Shown here in pieces: positions 1-9,900 of a DNA stretch of 24,198 nucleotides. Position 1 is the stretch's first letter, and each line of letters begins with the position of its first letter. Origin of the DNA: Pleurotus djamor (Eukaryota; Basidiomycota; Agaricomycetes; Agaricales; Pleurotaceae); NCBI GenBank assembly GCA_029747585.1, contig JAPEVF010000017.1, forward strand, positions 1-24,198, given 5' to 3'. The notes under the pieces are model-generated. The model made no database searches and was not told where the DNA came from. It was given only the letters and a program-made list of their open reading frames with translations. The position numbers were made by a program, and so were the translations under genes.

Positions 1-684
1 AGAGGGCTGGAAATCGTCTCCGGGAATAGTGAGGCCTAGTCCCACCAGCATAATCACGATACTACCAGCCATCAGAGCCACACAGACATATTTGACTGCA
101 ATATTCCGAGCGTAGAGCGCGTAGACTGTAGGAAAGGGTCGAAGGTGGCCGTATGGAAGAACATAAGAACGGACCTCGAACCATCATGACAATTTCCACC
201 ACAAGCATAACAGCTTGAGCAACTACGACTCCGAGCATGTAGTATAGCTTGACGGATTGGATGGACAGGTGAAAATCATAGACGACTGCCATGTCGACGC
301 AGCGATTCACACTGTAACATCCATGATTGTTAGCAAATCTGGGAGATAGGCGAGGTTCAGACCGACACTTGGGTGATAAAAGTGAAGTAACGCATGAAGA
401 AAAAGACCCATTTAATCCAGGAAGAATTTGGTCTGCTGTGGAAAACAAGTCAATGCAGCGCGTATATTTGATATGTAGCTGACATGCCTCCATATATGTT
501 CAACCTCGTCATCCAAGGTAATGAAAAACTCCCAGATGTGAACGAAAAGAGCGCCTCCTGGTGCCCTGGCAGCGTCAGCCTCGTACACCGCAGAAGACAG
601 CTGCCACTACGGAAACTCACCATTTGCCCGTACCAGAGCGCGTATCAGCTCTGTGTTAAGTGGGGCGTTGTCCTCAACGTTCAT
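1..684 (-). CDS. DUF6533-family integral membrane protein (3' end outside window)
   Basis: Five exons are read on the minus strand: 684-621, 557-488, 435-367, 311-175 and 125-1, continuing past the left edge; 155 codons lie in the window. The start ATG at 684 is followed by a short polar N-terminus. The DUF6533 signature comes next, around residues 32-48, with FITLDDEVEHIWSRP followed by a membrane segment (FFFMRYFTF). Further hydrophobic helices lie near residues 92-115 (ending in VYALYARN) and 125-145. This is the usual layout of the seven-helix DUF6533 proteins abundant in mushroom genomes; their function is unknown. All phases close. The intron at 487-436 needs a GC donor (AG|GCATGT), since the nearby GT donor gives the wrong frame. 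The gene is divergent from the four-helix protein gene starting at 954. Confidence 0.9.
436..487 (-). other. GC-AG intron in the DUF6533 gene
   Basis: This is a 52-nt intron with donor AG|GCATGT and acceptor CCACAG. Only this junction joins the signature TLDDEVEHIW to the next segment (SRPNSSWIKW) in frame. The adjacent GT at 484-483 leads to a stop codon in the following exon. Confidence 0.7.
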
Positions 685-953
685 AGAGAGTGTACGCTGT
701 GGAAGGCATACAAGCGTCTGACATGTGCAGCGGAGGAGGATGTGTATTTTAGTGCGCGTCCCTGAGCGAAGTCGAACAACGGCGACTCGAAAGTCTCGGA
801 CGCCCCTATGTTGTGAAACTCTAACTTTCACGAGAGGTGCACTGGTGCACTGCCACTGGTTTCTTGCGTTCTGGCCGGTGCGCTGAATCTTGATGTCAAC
901 AACAATAACTTTCACACTTACCACCACCTCCTCGCCTCTGCGCAGCTAGCGCC
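685..953. promoter_or_regulatory. Divergent intergenic promoter region with a tandem GGTGCACT repeat
   Basis: This 269-bp stretch separates the start codons of the minus-strand DUF6533 gene and the plus-strand four-helix protein gene, so it must hold both promoters. I see no clear TATA box. Two adjacent copies of GGTGCACT occur at 836-851; the GTGCAC core is palindromic and could be a repeated transcription-factor site. No ORF here is convincing. Confidence 0.5.
836..851 (+). repeat. Tandem 8-bp direct repeat GGTGCACT x2
   Basis: Two exact, adjacent copies lie in the divergent promoter between the DUF6533 and four-helix protein genes, about 100 bp upstream of the plus-strand ATG. Confidence 0.7.
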
Positions 954-2172
954 ATGGCATTCAGCTATCGCGACCTCTTCTTCGGTGGCAAGACATTCTG
1001 TTGCTGCATACCAGTTCGGATAGGTGTTCTTATCATGTCGTTTCTGGGCATGTTGCTTGCGGGTATCCTCTCTATCCTTCTGTGGTTCCAAGTCGCCAGT
1101 AAGTCTCATACGATGGTTGTGGCTCATGTCACCCTCATCCATGGTTTCTCAGGTACCCCAGATATGACAAGTGGTGAGATGGCCGCGTTCGTCTGTGCGG
1201 CGCTAGTAGAGACATTGCTGTTTGTAGCTTGCATATTAGGGTGAGTCCTCGTCCGTCGAGCTCAGATGCCCAGAACAGAACATGATCCTGTATCTTAGCT
1301 TCTCGGGCGTCATCGTTCGAAAGCAAGCCTTCGTCCAAATCTACGCTTATTTCACCTACTTCCACTTCGTGCTCAACATCGGTGTCGCTGCTTGGTTGTT
1401 TTGGGTTGTCTCACATGGAACGAAGAACGCAGCCACCAAGGCGTGTCAACAAACGATCCAGAATCCTGGCGCTCAAGACCAGTGTATCGGCCTGCTAAAG
1501 GTGGCGAAGGGTGTCTATATCGGCGTAGCGCTCGCTGTCCTCCTCATTGAGTTGTGTACGTCAATTTATGCGGGCTGTGTTTCTCCTTTTCAATTTCTCA
1601 TTGCCATCGAAATAGATGGCGCCGTCATCGTTGCGCGCTACGTCAATCAAATTCAAGGAGAGAAGAGGACGGCACGGGCATCTCGCGTGATGGGTAGTAC
1701 AGAGAGCGGATTCGCTCTGATCCCGCAGCAAGGTGTTCGTTACTCGAGTGTACCCGGTGGTCAACATCCGCGCCATCAGACACATCTATCCTACGACGAT
1801 TCACCAGCAGCTCGGGAATTCAATCCTTATGCAGAAGCTGGGGTTCCCCAGACTGCCTACGCCCATACCGCCGCTGAGTCATATTCATATGGCTCGCCGC
1901 CACCATTAGCTGCCAGCGAAGAAATTCATTACGGTGGTGGGCAGTGGTCGCATGAAGACATCAGCGTGGAAGAAAAGGAACGATTGAAACAGAAAGACAT
2001 ACAGATGGGCATTCTCCCAGACCCCGAGCAACCGAAAACGGGACTGTCAGATGATACCGTTTTTGAACCCCCCATTCCTCCTGTGAACCCAAGGACGACC
2101 CTCCAAGAATCTGTGGCTGGCCTGACGAGATACTCGCTTTCCGACCCGCCTGTTAACAGCAAAGCTTCATAG
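954..2172 (+). CDS. Four-helix membrane protein with long disordered cytosolic tail
   Basis: Four exons, 954-1098, 1153-1240, 1299-1555 and 1616-2172, give 348 residues. The start has a strong context (GCCATGG). Membrane helices are seen near residues 20-47, 58-85, 95-115 and 148-172. A Cys triplet (16-18) just before helix 1 is a possible palmitoylation site. The loop between helices 3 and 4 carries two cysteines (127 and 140). After helix 4 comes a tail of about 175 residues rich in Pro, Ser, Tyr and Glu, probably cytosolic and disordered. The layout resembles MARVEL- or tetraspan-like fungal proteins, but the tetraspanin CCG motif is missing, so I give no family name. Introns 1 (54 nt) and 3 (60 nt) are multiples of three without stops, so retention would keep the frame. 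Confidence 0.8.
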
Positions 2173-2464
2173 ACATTTCATTTGATCGCTAATGGACTCG
2201 CACCGGACTTTGACTTTTTGTGTGCTGCTCTCTCTTGCTGTTTATCTACTACAAGCATACCACGCATTGCATGTATACCGTACATCTGTAACGAATAACC
2301 TACGCATTGATGATACTAACGACTCGACTCGGGTTCAATCACCATGATCCTGTCGTGTGCCTTGACCAAGACAAATAAGTGCTGCGAGCGCTTCATGGGC
2401 CGCGTTCACGCCGTCTTCATCATCGACCAGCTACGTCCCTCTCAAAGGGACCTGAACTTATGAT
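2173..2464. other. Intergenic region, nothing recognised
   Basis: This 292-bp stretch holds the 3' end of the four-helix protein gene and the promoter of the DUF1746 gene, both on the plus strand. I see no tRNA, no convincing ORF and no clear TATA box. Confidence 0.5.
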
Positions 2465-3359
2465 ATGCCTAGGAAGCACAATGTCCAACGGCGACATATT
2501 ATCTATTCGGTCAGATTTCATGATTTTCGCTTCTACACAAAGCCATGGACTGAACATACCATAGCTTGATTCCCTCCTCTTCCAGCTTTTCGTGGTGTCG
2601 TACTTCATGTCCCCTTCAATGTGGACTCTCCTCCTTCGAATCGTCTTCCAATTCCAATGTTCAAAACCCAGAGAATTCGATGCGTCGCGTTCGCTCCGTT
2701 TCTTCTTCCTCGGCGCAGTCTTCTTCAATGCTTCCACGTTTTGGTTCCACGCACGAGATGGGGCGTCGGAGGGCAGGTCCATCATTTTGGATTTCGTTGG
2801 AATGTGTGCGTACGCCTACAATATATCTGTCTTCGAACTGAAATGACGGATTACATGACGTTGTCTAGCCTTCAAGCCTTCAAAACTGCAACTCCTTTCA
2901 CTCGACCTCCTCATCCTTTTCCTCCAGCTTACGCTCACAAATATCGCATACGAAGCGTCACTTTCTGAGGCGGACGCGAATGAAGACGCCCTCGCGCCTT
3001 TGCCATCTCCAACACATCTCCAGATACCCTCTGCATCTTCAATCAAGCTTGATGACTCTGACCCCCCGGCAATCGAGTCGCCGTATATTCTCGACCTCCG
3101 CTTTTCTACCACCATAGCTCGGCTTCGCAAATCCGCGCCCCCTCCAAGTTCGGGCAGTAATAGTAACGACACCCTACTGCCACTTCCAAATACCACGCCC
3201 TGGCCTCTGCCAACAAGTTTGCGGATGATGGTTCGCGCTAATGCTCAGGCGCGACGGTTGGCACAAGCTCAAGTGACTCGCGATAATGCTCCCACTGTTA
3301 ATGATGGAGGTGAAGGTAGAATACCCGGGGGCTTGGATGATCGAGTGCAGCCGACGTGA
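2465..3359 (+). CDS. DUF1746-domain membrane protein (Dsc4-like candidate)
   Basis: Three exons, 2465-2509, 2565-2805 and 2869-3359, give 258 residues and all phases close. The N-terminal pattern of a basic start (MPRKHNVQRRHIIYS), a first membrane helix (about residues 18-45), a second helix (60-77), a conserved IILDFVGM segment, and then a SKLQLLSLDLLILFLQL helix (100-120) fits the fungal DUF1746 family. From memory, the fission-yeast Golgi Dsc E3 ubiquitin-ligase subunit Dsc4 carries this domain, so a role in a membrane-protein quality-control ligase is possible but inferred. The C-terminal half (about 125-258) is polar and Pro/Ser-rich and probably disordered. The gene converges on the CX9C gene with 64 bp between stop codons. 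Confidence 0.85.
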
Positions 3360-3423
3360 CACAGTATCTATCATATATTCCATGCATCCACTGTCTTGTT
3401 TGTGATCTGGATTTCATTCGCTC

Positions 3424-3679
3424 TTATTTCTTGCGCATCTACATTGAAGGCACCCATCAGTCTTTTCATGAAGAAACTGCGTACGACTGTGAGACTTACA
3501 GCATTCCTGACGCATTGGCTGAACTGCGCGAACTCAGCCTGGCAGGCATCTTTGCTGACATCAGTGTATACGGTCATGATGCATTTCCCGTACGCATTTG
3601 CTTGTGATGCACAGGTCACTGTCGAATGCAGAGCTAGCCTTGCGAGAGGCTTGGACGTTTTGGAGGCTGCCGGCTGCAT
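3424..3679 (-). CDS. NDUFAF8: Twin-CX9C mitochondrial protein, NDUFAF8-like
   Basis: Exons 3679-3500 and 3438-3424 give 64 residues. The second exon encodes only four residues (MRKK) and the stop; the 61-nt intron has a GTAAGT donor and a TGTAG acceptor. Two CX9C motifs are visible: C23-C33 (CASQANAYGKC) and C46-C56 (CQAEFAQFSQC). The spacing and the AYGKC and KDxCxxEF residues match NDUFAF8, which in animals works with NDUFAF5 in assembling respiratory complex I. Such proteins are imported into the intermembrane space or beyond by the Mia40 disulfide relay. The length fits the family. The gene is divergent from the CSF1-like gene. Other small CHCH proteins remain possible. Confidence 0.85.
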
Positions 3680-3910
3680 CGAAGAAAGAAATGCCTTCGG
3701 GGCGCTTAGTGAACCCCGTTTAGGATAGAGGGCGCCTCAATTGGTGCCCCTGCTCAGCCACTGCTTGCAGCCGAGGCGAACTCTACAGAATCTGCACTTC
3801 TTTACCACACGCGCAGCTCGAGCTGCTTAATCCACACGAGACTTATACCATGCGATAGTCCTACACAATACACCTCAAATACCCCAGCATCCCGCGTCTA
3901 CTCCTCTCAA
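3680..3910. promoter_or_regulatory. Divergent promoter region (CX9C gene / CSF1-like gene) with imperfect palindrome
   Basis: This 231-bp region separates the start codons of the minus-strand CX9C gene and the plus-strand CSF1-like gene. At 3730-3749, GGGCGCC and GGTGCCC form inverted arms with one G-T mismatch around TCAATT. It lies about 50 bp upstream of the CX9C start codon and could be an operator or the 5' UTR stem of that gene. No TATA box stands out. Confidence 0.45.
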
Positions 3911-6900
3911 ATGGCACTGAACCCTTTACTCGTCGTTGCTTCCGGCTGCATTGTCATTGCTCTCGTCTTTTACCTCTTCTATTGGAACCGCTTGATAGCA
4001 TGGGTCATTGGACTCATTCTTCGCTTAATGTACTGGAATCAAGGGGGATCCAGTATATGGGTGGCATTCAGTGCGTATACTATCTGAGCTGCGTCTCTTA
4101 CGCTCTGAACGTCACAATTCTAGCTTCAATTCATTGTTCATTAATCGCCGGACGCGTCCTTCTGAAGGACTTTACATACCACTCAAGTAATCAGACGGTT
4201 AAAATTGCGAAACTTCAAATTGAATGGCGATATTGGATACGCACACCCATGATGGAAGAGGACATTGTCACTGGTCTCGGGATGGATGACCGTACGTGCA
4301 TTGCTTCTCGGACCTGAAGCATTTAATCAAGGAGCTCCAGATAAATCTGCTCGTCGCTCTCACTCGTGTCGTGTCCAAGTCAAGCTTCAAGGATTTCAGT
4401 GGTTCATGTATAACCGGACACCCTCCTTCGACAGTATCATCGACCAGCTAATGCAAGACTTACCACAACGTACACCGTCTTATGGAACTGAAGGCCGTCG
4501 CTCTATGAGCAAAGGCTCTGTCATACCCTCGTTTCGCGCACCTCCGATCATCAAGCGTTTCATGGCTTGGGTATACTCGCAGTTGCCGAACCTCGACCCA
4601 AAGGAGCTTTTGCCGCTAGGCATTGACGTTACCAAAGGCATTATTATAATAGGAAACAAGTCAACACCAAATCTTCTCCTCGCAGAATTTAAAAGCACGC
4701 AAGGCTTGTTTGGTGTGGTACAGGTACGCGTTGTGCTTTGCTCTACTCTTCAAAGCTAAATGCATTTCAGTCGAGGTCAAAGCATGATCTTTACAAGCAG
4801 ATCCTCAACTTGAAGTTCCAGACTGTTCTCGTGAGATATATGGAGAACAAGGATTACTGCGAGCCTATGGCTACAACGGGAGCTTCATTGGATGCAACAT
4901 TGCGACAGTAAGTAGTTACGTCCCTCCTAGCTGCCGACGAAATACTAATCTTCATCCAGACACGCTAAACATGAAGGTAACATCAGCACTCATGGTACCT
5001 ACCAGGCTTTCGCAAAACTTTGGCGCCATTACTGGTTTTACGCTCCCCGTTCCCAACGAAAAGGACCTTCTGAGAAAGATCGGGGTTCGCATAACGAAAA
5101 ACACAGTGCTCCCGAAGACCTGCAAACCCCGAATCCGAATGAAGAGTATGCTATAGAGCGCAAGATCCTCGAAGCGCCTATTCTGGAACTCTCATATTAC
5201 GCAGATGTTGTCGGCGAAGTTCCTCCTCTCTCGGAACAAACTGAACCAATTGGTGTTGAATCATTCGATATTGGAAATGGTGGCTTGTCCCCACAATGGG
5301 GTGTCGACATCGCTTTGCGCAATGCTTTCATTCGATACGGACCTTGGGCTGATCGACAAAGGTAAGTCATTCTTGCACCCATAAGAATCCATACAATTGA
5401 CGTTTCATTACAGAGTTGAACTTCAGAGGGCATTTTTTCCTCCCCCGTACCATGACGTCCTCCCAACTCGTTTCCTCAACCCAGGCGACCCAAGAATATG
5501 GACGAATATGCGTGTATTCATTGAGCTCCTTGACGAGACCACCCTACATGTCCCCTTCCGAGAACCTTCGAAAGTGAGAAGCCATATCCAACTGCTTTCT
5601 TCTGACATACTCACGCAGTGGTGCTCAGAACTGGCAATGGGACGAGCATAGTAATCCCCGAGATCGCCCTCGTAAACGAGAACCAGCGGCAATCCATCTC
5701 GTTGTTGGCGACCGATCTTCCATCAATTACACCCTCCCAATGGTCGTTGGTCTGGAAGGTTACAGCCCACTGCTGGAAATCCATCTCGACACAGTTGAGG
5801 TTACATCCAGTCTCAATGACATCCGCCTTATCACCTCGGAATCCTGCCGCATCCATGGAGAAATGCCTTCGCCCTTGAAATGGGATGCAGAGCGCAAATG
5901 GTCCTTTGGAGTGACTCTTCGCCAACCTTTGATATACCTCATACGTGATCATATCAACATGATCACTGACCTTGTGAAAGACTTCACATCGGGGCCTCCT
6001 CATGACTATTACCGCTTTGTCCCGACTATATACGAGCTAGAGTTTGAGTTACACCACTATGTGCTCAACCTGTACGTCAATGACCACAATATCATCGACA
6101 AACCTCTGATCAAAGAAGAGAATGGTCAGTACCCAACTATTGCTTTCGATGTCTTCTCTGAACATTCGCCGTAGCTCTTGTCACATTGCGTGGTTACCAA
6201 ATGAAGTCAAACGTCCTGGTTCCGTCCAATGAATTCCGACCAGATACTACATGTGTACCCTTCACCATCGAACTTCCGAACGTAGCCTTGAATCTCTCCC
6301 TTCCAAAGTGGAATACTAACGCTCTCCATGCACCCAAAGATGGTGATAATATCGGACACATTGTATCCCTTCACATCGATGCGTCATACCGTTACTACGC
6401 TGACATCAAGGAGGATAATATCGAACAATTGAAATTATCCTTCAAGGTGAATCTCAACGCTTTCAATACTGACTACCACTGAAATTATTCTTATTCGCGT
6501 AGGCCCGCCAAGTAGCTTTCAAATCTTTGGGATGGGCGATCCGATATTTCATGGTCATGCGAGAGAATTACTTTGGCGCATTTACCCATTTCTCCACTTT
6601 GAGGGAGTATTTGGAGAAGCAAAGGAGTGGTCTCATGCCTGGTGACCCGATTGAGGCCAAATACCGGCCGGGAACAGTTCGTTGCCCAACCTTGTTCATT
6701 CATTCATTCCCCTCATGGTTCCTCTAATAGACAAACTCTTCTGAAATTGAGGTCTCGATCGTTGTTGACGATGCGATCATGGTTGTCCCGGCTGGCCTTC
6801 CCGGATACGAAGCTCCCATTCCCATGGAGTCTAAACCCTCTCGAGGGATAGGTGCATGTGTTGTTATGGCACTTCCTCAGCTTCAGTTACACCTAAGGAC

Positions 6901-9900
6901 CACAGAGCATTATATGGGTAAGTTGCCTTCCTCCAAAATCTCTATGCATAAGCTTGACACCGTCTTTAGAGATGTCCCTGAATATCGACCCCGTTTCATG
7001 TTATGTCAAGAAGGACTTCCCAGCTGAACTTACGAGGAAAGCCTTCAAACGACCAAAGCAAGATACGCTTCTTGTTGATGGTGTGGACATATCCGCACAC
7101 AATTCCTCTTCACAGCTCATACATGAACCAGGTATCAACATTGTCGCCAATCGATTGTTTGGACCTCAACCCCGCACTTCGACGTACCTGTGTATTTGGG
7201 AAATCCAAATAGGGGACATAAAGGGTGTTCTGTCTGCATGGGACTGTCAAGTACTTGGTATCACAGGACGAAATTTCGGCCTGAATTATGTGGACGCCAC
7301 TAACGCACCTGCTGCCGAGTATATGCCCCCGTTGGACCCCGATGGTGCGTTACTGCATTGCTTGTGTCACTCAAGTGCCGACATTACTCCCTTAGTTACG
7401 ATTGTCAAAGCCTCTTTGCGATCCGTTGAGTTCACTTGGCTCGCTGAACCCGCCGCACTTGTAGTTTCTTTACCCAAAGGTATTAAGGTAGATCTCAACG
7501 ATAAGCCTGGTGCATTCCACAAGAAACTCGCAAGCCTCATGCTGCCTACTGTCTCCGTCAAGATCCTCCACGCTACGCCCTCGTCTCGGAAAACTTGGTT
7601 GGAGGCTGCAGCCGTTTCACTTGACTTGGACGTGGATATTTACACGGCTCCTAAAAACTGGCGATTGAAGGCTATGGAACAGAATAACTTCGTTAATGCA
7701 GAAGACCATGGGACGGGCAGGGCTCAGCGAATGATCATACAATATGATCGCGCTCGCCGTAGGTGTTTTTTGTCACGCCCTACGCCGGTTTTATTAATGT
7801 AGAATTTTCTAGGTTTGCACAAAGGAGGTTTCTACTTGCCTCAGCCCATGGTTTCTACCATCTCCGCCCCTCCCATCCCGGCACGACCTTCTGAAAGGCC
7901 TCGCCCAAACAGACCCCTATCTGGCCCACAAAGATGGTCGCGTTTATCCCACCTTTCAGAATCTGATAGTGAAGAGGGCATCTCTGAAGCTGTCCGCGAC
8001 GCTCGTTTGGCGTAAGTCCCCCTGCTGATACTCGGTATCCCTTCGAACAATTTATTATAGAAAAACTCGTTCGGTAACGCCGATCCCTCTAATCCCTGCC
8101 AATGAAGATGATCTCAACATGAGTGGCGGAGATGAATCCGACGATGAAGATCTCACCGCTGACTCGTCCGACAGTGACTGGTCTGAGGGTTAGTACAAGT
8201 TGAACCGCTTAAGACCCACATCTCTAACTGATTTTATGCAGCGTCAACACCTCAATCCTCTGACCCAGGTTTGCTGAAGATGTATTTCCCTTGTGTTCGG
8301 AGATACGGCCAACGCTCGTTGCAAGTGCCCAGCCTTTGGGATGGCTGCCCTTTCTTCATTCGCAATGTGTGTATCTACAGAGATGTGGTCCTTTTGAGTT
8401 CTCAATCGTTCTCAGGACCCCCACCCTCGTTTCAAGCTTTCACCCCCTGTCCCTCCCCCTACAGGGACATTCGGGGACAAGTTGACTTCGGGCAATACTA
8501 CCATCATTCGGCTTCGAAGCACCAGAGGAATACACGTCAACTTTACGCCTCTTGCTCTCCCCGCCTTAGTATGCCTGCAGGATCAGGCCGCTTCTAAAGT
8601 AAGTCCTTCCGTTTGGTATACTACTATCCTGCTTACTTAGGAGTGAAAGCCCCTAGGCCCTGAATTACTCATAGACACCATCATCGCCACTCGCATGGAT
8701 CAATTCCCAGATAGACCGCGACAACCCACTAATATCGTTCTGGACGCTTCAGTGTCTACTATTCGCGCTCGTCTTATGCAACATGTGAATCTAGACGATG
8801 AGCACTGCATGCTAACCATGGACTGGTATTGGGATGTGTGCAACCTCATATGTTTTGGGACAGAAACAAACCCGGCCATAACGTTGTCTATACAATCGAT
8901 GGGGCTCTCATTGGGGCCCACCTCTTGCAAAAAACGTGTCCACATGGAACCTGGTTTATCAGTCGTTTGCACTGCGTTTTCCATAGGCTACTTTGATTAC
9001 CAGATCGACTCTTCATGGGAGTCTGCTACAACCAAAGTTTCCAGTCGGGGACCAGATTATATTCTATCCATCGCACTCGCACTTCAGGACTCTTTCAAGC
9101 CCATGCACGACGTTTTTTCCGGTCACGGCTCATACCGTTCTCTTGCCATCCAACGCTTAGTCCATGACATCATTCAGACTTCTCATGGAAAACCCATGGT
9201 GGATTCTCTATCGACGTTCCAACCGTCGTATCTCGTTCAAAGTGGCATATCCCGCGACCTACGGAACGATAGTACCATTCGGTTCCTCTTCCACCTTCGC
9301 AGCTGTCTGCAATTTCTCGACCCCAGGGACCGACAAGCATTCCTTGCGACGCATTTCGATACTCAGAACCTCAGCATGCGAGATACCCTCGCACTCCTCG
9401 AGTCACGACTCAAGGATCTGGCTTTAGATGACGTCCCTTCAATCGGGCATCTCAGGACGCTGGAAGAGACATTGTTCCCCAATCGGAAGCCTTCTGTACC
9501 CCAGGCCAAGCGGTATACGGTCAGATCCGCCCACATAGTCTTTGGGAAAACGATCTTGCTCCTTGCGGTAGGAGATGAAGTTCCTGCCAGCAGTCTGACA
9601 ATTTCCTCGCTTAAGCTTTTGGTCGACTTCAGACTTTGTGCGTTTGCTCCTCGAGGTTCTCAGACATCGCTGGTTTCAAGTACCTCCGCCCTTCGCAAGA
9701 TCTCGGTCGTTTCTTCTGTTGAAGATCTTGCTTTGGCTATCCAGCCACAACTCCTCACTTTTGCTCAACGCCTGCTCCATCTTCGTTCCCTTTACATGAG
9801 CAGGCGGACAACTGAGGAATCACCCCTATCTAGGCAAGCTTCCAAAACGGACAAACCCGTCATTTCCACATCGTTGGTGCTCTCGTTCAAGAAGCTCGGC

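Noticed and set aside
2325..2350. GGTTCAATC resembling a tRNA B box
   Set aside because: There are no flanking stems, no A box at the right distance and no acceptor arm.
3396..3728. 110-codon plus-strand ORF
   Set aside because: It is antisense to the twin-CX9C gene, whose cysteine spacing and splice sites are far better evidence.
4971..5156. 61-codon ORF in the CSF1 region, with a possible 29-nt intron starting at GTAACA
   Set aside because: The true frame reads straight through (NISTHGTYQAF), so no intron is needed and 29 nt would be too short.
8291..8485. Open plus-strand frame with beta-strand-like sequence (FSIVLRTPTLVSSFHPL) within CSF1
   Set aside because: It cannot be joined in phase to exons on either side. 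The other frame, spliced at 8367-8415, connects WDGCPFFIRN to DPHPRFKLSPP and closes all phases.
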